In this document: positions 60,845-64,000 of the stretch, in pieces
Layout: each line of letters starts with the position of its first letter
Numbering within the stretch: position 1 is the first letter of the stretch
Origin: Streptomyces tsukubensis
GTDB lineage: Bacteria; Actinomycetota; Actinomycetes; Streptomycetales; Streptomycetaceae
DNA length: 64,000 nt
NCBI RefSeq assembly: GCF_009296025.1
Contig: NZ_CP045178.1
Location: forward strand, 1,798,001-1,862,000
Direction: 5' to 3'
Program-made: the position numbers and the translations under genes
The notes under the pieces: generated by a model
The model's input: the letters and a program-made list of their open reading frames with translations, nothing else
Told to the model about the DNA's origin: nothing
Database searches by the model: none

Positions 60845-62086
60845 GTGCGAAACCGTTCCTTGCTCATCCTCACCACCGTGCTCACCAGCGGAGCGCTCAC
60901 CCTCACCGCCTGCGGTTCTCGCGACGACGACTCCGGATCGGAGAAGGACGGTTCGGGCGGCGGCAAGAAGACCACAGTCACCATCGGTCTCGACGCCCCC
61001 CTGAGCGGCGACCTCTCCGCGCTCGGCCTCGGCATCCGCAACTCCGCCGACCTCGCCACGAAGATCGCCAACAAGAAGAATCTCGTCGAAGGCGTCGAAT
61101 TCAAGATAGAACCCCTCGACGACCAGGCCCAGCCCTCCATCGGACAGCAGAACGCCACCAAGTTCATCGGCGACAAGACCGTCCTCGGCGTCGTCGGCCC
61201 CCTGAACTCCAACGTCTCGCAGTCCATGCAGAAGCCGTTCAACGACGCGGGCCTCACCCAGGTCTCCCCGGCCAACACCGGCACCGAACTCACCCAGGGC
61301 GACGGCTGGAAGAAGGGCGACAAGAAGCGCCCCTTCAAGACCTTCTTCCGCACCGCCACCACCGACCAGGTCCAGGGCTCCTTCGCCGCCAAGTACCTCT
61401 ACACCACCTCGAAGGTCAAGTCCGTCTACCTGATCGACGACCAGAAGACCTACGGAGCCGGCCTCGCCGCCTCCTTCAAGGACACCTACACCAAACTCGG
61501 CGGGAAGATCGTCGGCAGCGACCACATCAACCCCGACGACCGCGACTTCAACGCCGTCGTCGCCAAGGTCAAGAAGACCGGCGCCAAGGCCCTCTACTAC
61601 GGCGGCGAATACCCCGCGGCCGGCCCCCTCAGCCAGCAGCTCAAGGACAGCGGAGTCCAGATACCCGTGATGGGCGGCGACGGCCTCTACAGCGCCGACT
61701 ACATCAAGCTCAACAAGAAGGCCAACGGCGACCTCGCCACCTCGGTCGGCGCACCCGTCGAAAAGCTCTCCTCCGCCAAGCAGTTCATCGCCGACTACAA
61801 GAACGCCGGATACAAGGACGCCTACGAGGCCTACGGCGGCGGCACCTACGACGCCACCTGGTCCATCATCGAAGCCGTCAAGAAGGCCGTCCAGGACAAC
61901 GACGGCAAGCTCCCCAGCGACGCCCGCGCCAAGGTCCTCACCTCGATGAGCCAGGTCAAGTTCACCGGCGTCACCGGCGACATCTCCTTCGACGAGTTCG
62001 GAGACACCACCAACACCATGATGACGGCCTACGAGGTCGAAAAGGACAAGTGGACGCCCAAGCACAGCGAGGTCTACAAGCCCTGA
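60845..62086 (+). CDS. livK: Branched-chain amino acid ABC transporter, substrate-binding lipoprotein
   Basis: The 413-residue periplasmic-type binding protein of the LivK/Leu-Ile-Val family has a lipoprotein signal with lipobox LTAC (Cys near residue 23), then an acidic/Gly linker. The two-lobed domain contains VTIGLDAPLSGDLSALG near residue 45, GVVGPLNSNVSQSMQ, QVSPANTGTELTQG, FFRTATTDQVQG, VKSVYLIDDQKTYGAGL and ALYYGGEYPAAGPLSQQL. GTG at 60845 has AAAGGA 8 bases upstream. It is the first gene of a livKHM operon; a hairpin separates it from livH, as expected when the binding protein must be made in excess. Confidence 0.93.
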   Translation: MRNRSLLILTTVLTSGALTLTACGSRDDDSGSEKDGSGGGKKTTVTIGLDAPLSGDLSALGLGIRNSADLATKIANKKNLVEGVEFKIEPLDDQAQPSIGQQNATKFIGDKTVLGVVGPLNSNVSQSMQKPFNDAGLTQVSPANTGTELTQGDGWKKGDKKRPFKTFFRTATTDQVQGSFAAKYLYTTSKVKSVYLIDDQKTYGAGLAASFKDTYTKLGGKIVGSDHINPDDRDFNAVVAKVKKTGAKALYYGGEYPAAGPLSQQLKDSGVQIPVMGGDGLYSADYIKLNKKANGDLATSVGAPVEKLSSAKQFIADYKNAGYKDAYEAYGGGTYDATWSIIEAVKKAVQDNDGKLPSDARAKVLTSMSQVKFTGVTGDISFDEFGDTTNTMMTAYEVEKDKWTPKHSEVYKP

Positions 62087-62140
62087 CCCCGCGGGCACGA
62101 CCCGACACCGGAGCACTGACCGTCACCCAGTGTTGACAAG

Positions 62141-62174
62141 GCCGCGCGGGACAGCCAAGAGCGTCCCGCGCGGC
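62141..62174 (+). terminator. Intercistronic hairpin between livK and livH
   Basis: Perfect 12-bp arms GCCGCGCGGGAC (62141-62152) and GTCCCGCGCGGC (62163-62174), followed by TCCTTAT. It probably stabilises the livK mRNA or partly terminates transcription before the permease genes. Confidence 0.75.
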
Positions 62175-62208
62175 TCCTTATCCGAACCACCCCAACGGAG
62201 GCCCTGCG

Positions 62209-63138
62209 GTGCACGAACTGCCGCAACAGCTGGCCAATGGACTCATCCTCGGCGCGATGTACGGACTCATCGCGATCGGCTACACGATGGTCTACGGCAT
62301 TGTCCAGCTCATCAACTTCGCCCACGGCGAGATATTCATGATCGGAGGATTCGGTGCCTACACCGTCTGGCAGTTCCTCCCCGACAGCGTCTCCCTCCTC
62401 GCGGTCATCCCCCTGATGATCGTCGGCGGCATCATCTGCTCCGTCGCCGTCGGCACCGCCGCGGAACGCTTCGCCTACCGCCCACTGCGCGGAGCGCCCC
62501 GACTGGCCCCCCTCATCACCGCCATCGGACTCTCCCTCTTCCTCCAGCAACTCGTCTGGGCCCTCTACCCCCACGCCAAATCGGACATCTCCTTCCCCCA
62601 GTTCCACGGCGACTCCTTCCACGTCCTCGGAGCGACCATCCAGCGCGGCGATCTCTTCGTCATCATCGCCGCCCCCCTCTGCATGATCTTCCTCGGCTAC
62701 TTCGTCTCCCGCACCCGCTCGGGACGCGGCATGCAGGCCACCGCCCAGGACCCCGACACCGCCAAGCTCATGGGCGTCAACACCGACCGCATCATCGTCC
62801 TGGCCTTCGCCATCGGCGCCGCCTTCGCCGCCATCGCCGCCGTCGCCTACGGCGTCAAGAACGGCCAGATCGGCTTCTACATGGGCTTCATCATGGGCCT
62901 CAAGGCCTTCACCGCCGCCGTCCTCGGCGGTATCGGCAACATCTACGGCGCCATGCTCGGCGGCCTCGTACTCGGCGTCGCGGAAGCCCTCGCCACCGGC
63001 TACATGGGCAACATCCCCGGCATGGAACTCTTCGGCGGCGGCGGCTGGAAGGACGTGTGGGCCTTCGTCCTCCTCATCATCGTCCTCCTCATCCGCCCCC
63101 AAGGACTGCTCGGCGAACGCGTCGCGGACAGGGCGTGA
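62209..63138 (+). CDS. livH: Branched-chain amino acid ABC transporter permease LivH
   Basis: The 309-residue inner-membrane permease has about eight helices. Conserved blocks are LANGLILGAMYGLIAIGYTM at the N-terminus, IVQLINFAHGEIFMIGGFGA near residue 31, the coupling loop TRSGRGMQATAQDPDTAKLM near residue 165 that contacts the ATPase, and GGIGNIYGAMLGGLVLGVAE. GTG at 62209 has GGAGG about 8 bases upstream. The next gene starts one base after its stop codon, so livH and livM are coupled. Confidence 0.94.
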   Translation: MHELPQQLANGLILGAMYGLIAIGYTMVYGIVQLINFAHGEIFMIGGFGAYTVWQFLPDSVSLLAVIPLMIVGGIICSVAVGTAAERFAYRPLRGAPRLAPLITAIGLSLFLQQLVWALYPHAKSDISFPQFHGDSFHVLGATIQRGDLFVIIAAPLCMIFLGYFVSRTRSGRGMQATAQDPDTAKLMGVNTDRIIVLAFAIGAAFAAIAAVAYGVKNGQIGFYMGFIMGLKAFTAAVLGGIGNIYGAMLGGLVLGVAEALATGYMGNIPGMELFGGGGWKDVWAFVLLIIVLLIRPQGLLGERVADRA

Positions 63139-64000
63139 ATGACGATGACCAACAACATTCCCCAGCGCAGCACCGTCCTGAACATCCCCGCGCGGGCAGC
63201 CCGCGCCGGCACCCTCGCGGGCGCCGCCATCGCCCTCGTCGGAACGTTCCTCTCCTGGACCTACACCGACGAATTCCCCGGCGACCTCACCGTCACCGGC
63301 TACCCCGGCGGACTCCAACTCCTCACCCTCACCGGCGCCCTCCTCACCCTCGTCTTCGCCCTCTCCGCACTCGGCGTCCCAGGACTCCGCTGGCTCACCC
63401 CCGGCGGCCCCCTCGGCGCCATACGCTTCCTCGCCCTCGCCACCCTCGGCACCACCGCCTACACCGTCGCCGCCATCGCCGTGACACTCGACGGCCTCAT
63501 CGCCCTCGACCCCGGCGCCTGGATATCCCTCGTCGGCTCACTCATCGCCGTACTCGCGGCCCTCGGCCTGCCCGCCGACTCCCCCCTCATCGCCGACGAC
63601 CCACCCACCACCTGGTACCGATTCCGCCACAGCCTCCGCGGCCCCACACCGCAGCCCCCCACCCGGCCACTCCCCGCCTGGGCCGAGATCGTCACCATCG
63701 CCGTCAGCCTCGGCCTCACCCTCTACGTCTTCACCTACGGCATCGACACCGAATACTCCGAACTCTTCATCGGCTTCCTCATCCTCGTCGTACTCGGCGC
63801 GTTCGGCCTCGCCCGCGCCGGTCTCCTCCACCGACTCACCCACCTCACGGGCAAACACCGCAACGTCACCGTCGCCGCCGCCTTCATCGCCGCGATCTGC
63901 TTCCCCTTCACCCAGGACAACGACACCTACGCGCTCATCGGGACCAACATCCTGATCTTCGCCACCGTCGCCCTCGGCCTCAACATCGTCGTCGGACTCG
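63139..64000 (+). CDS. livM: Branched-chain amino acid ABC transporter permease LivM (cut by window end)
   Basis: The frame is open from ATG at 63139 (or 63145) to the window end, 287 codons, with no stop. The first ~270 residues are an extended membrane domain with several helices (LLTLTGALLTLVFALSALGV, FLALATLGTTAYTVAAIAVT, SLGLTLYVFTYGI). Only the last visible residues, IGTNILIFATVALGLNIVVG, enter the canonical LivM core. Long N-terminal membrane extensions are known in some LivM proteins. It begins directly after the livH stop (TGAATG). The ATPase genes livG and livF should follow outside the window. Confidence 0.9.
   Translation, partial: MTMTNNIPQRSTVLNIPARAARAGTLAGAAIALVGTFLSWTYTDEFPGDLTVTGYPGGLQLLTLTGALLTLVFALSALGVPGLRWLTPGGPLGAIRFLALATLGTTAYTVAAIAVTLDGLIALDPGAWISLVGSLIAVLAALGLPADSPLIADDPPTTWYRFRHSLRGPTPQPPTRPLPAWAEIVTIAVSLGLTLYVFTYGIDTEYSELFIGFLILVVLGAFGLARAGLLHRLTHLTGKHRNVTVAAAFIAAICFPFTQDNDTYALIGTNILIFATVALGLNIVVGL

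Noticed and set aside
1..64000. tRNA, rRNA, integrase or transposase genes
   Set aside because: No recognisable cloverleaf, rRNA segment, or transposase/integrase motif was seen in either strand; the two gene fragments near 18.5 kb have no element ends.

Overview
The window reads as core chromosome of a Streptomyces or close relative. GC is very high with G/C third positions, many genes start with GTG, several carry no Shine-Dalgarno and start at the predicted transcription start, and it has a mycothiol-type isomerase, TerC/TerD, an XRE/DUF397/ATPase regulatory cluster, PAC2 and DUF6343 proteins. Two genes contain the rare TTA codon, read in Streptomyces by the bldA tRNA. The order uvrC, uvrA, uvrB, coaE, rpsA, polA, liv is a familiar housekeeping backbone. 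I see no tRNA, rRNA, intact insertion sequence, prophage or CRISPR array.

Layout. 1-13.5 kb: nucleotide excision repair (uvrC 5' part, uvrA, uvrB) interleaved with a PfkB sugar kinase, a mycothiol-dependent isomerase-like protein, a metallo-beta-lactamase fold hydrolase, aroQ, terC under a manganese (yybP-ykoY) riboswitch, terD and a secreted glycerophosphodiesterase. 13.5-18.8 kb: NmrA/TetR divergent pair, a truncated formaldehyde dehydrogenase, CorA, a half-size CBS protein, a uridine-kinase-like protein and two gene fragments. 18.8-21.5 kb: WhiJ-like cluster (DUF397, XRE, ATPase, overlapping unknown protein) around a palindromic operator. 21.8-30 kb: DUF899, FUSC exporter, nucleotidyltransferase with an unknown partner, GNAT, GntR, prolyl aminopeptidase, family 5 uracil-DNA glycosylase. 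30-38.6 kb: a YfcC permease, an S4 protein, and a four-carbon sugar-acid cluster: otnK-otnC facing a COG4091 oxidoreductase, a GntP permease and a DeoR regulator. 38.6-48.6 kb: a large minisatellite, methyltransferase, acyltransferase-like protein, coaE, PAC2, secreted beta-helix protein, rpsA and a second methyltransferase. 48.9-64 kb: HrpB helicase, secreted transglycosylase, polA, FdhF/YdeP molybdoprotein, PaaI thioesterase and the start of a branched-chain amino acid ABC operon (livK, livH, livM, cut by the window end).

Three things deserve a second look. (1) terC has a complete Mn riboswitch in which the 3' strand of aptamer helix P1 can alternatively pair over the terC ribosome binding site. 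(2) A palindromic element with core AGGGGTCCTTGCAATAGGGG occurs at three unlinked promoters (nmrA/tetR, the S4 gene, coaE), abutting predicted -10 boxes. (3) The window is unusually rich in GC minisatellites, in about ten intergenic gaps and inside uvrA, the GNAT gene, otnK, the yfcC-like gene and hrpB. The largest, 38.57-39.2 kb, contains a perfect 160-bp tandem duplication.
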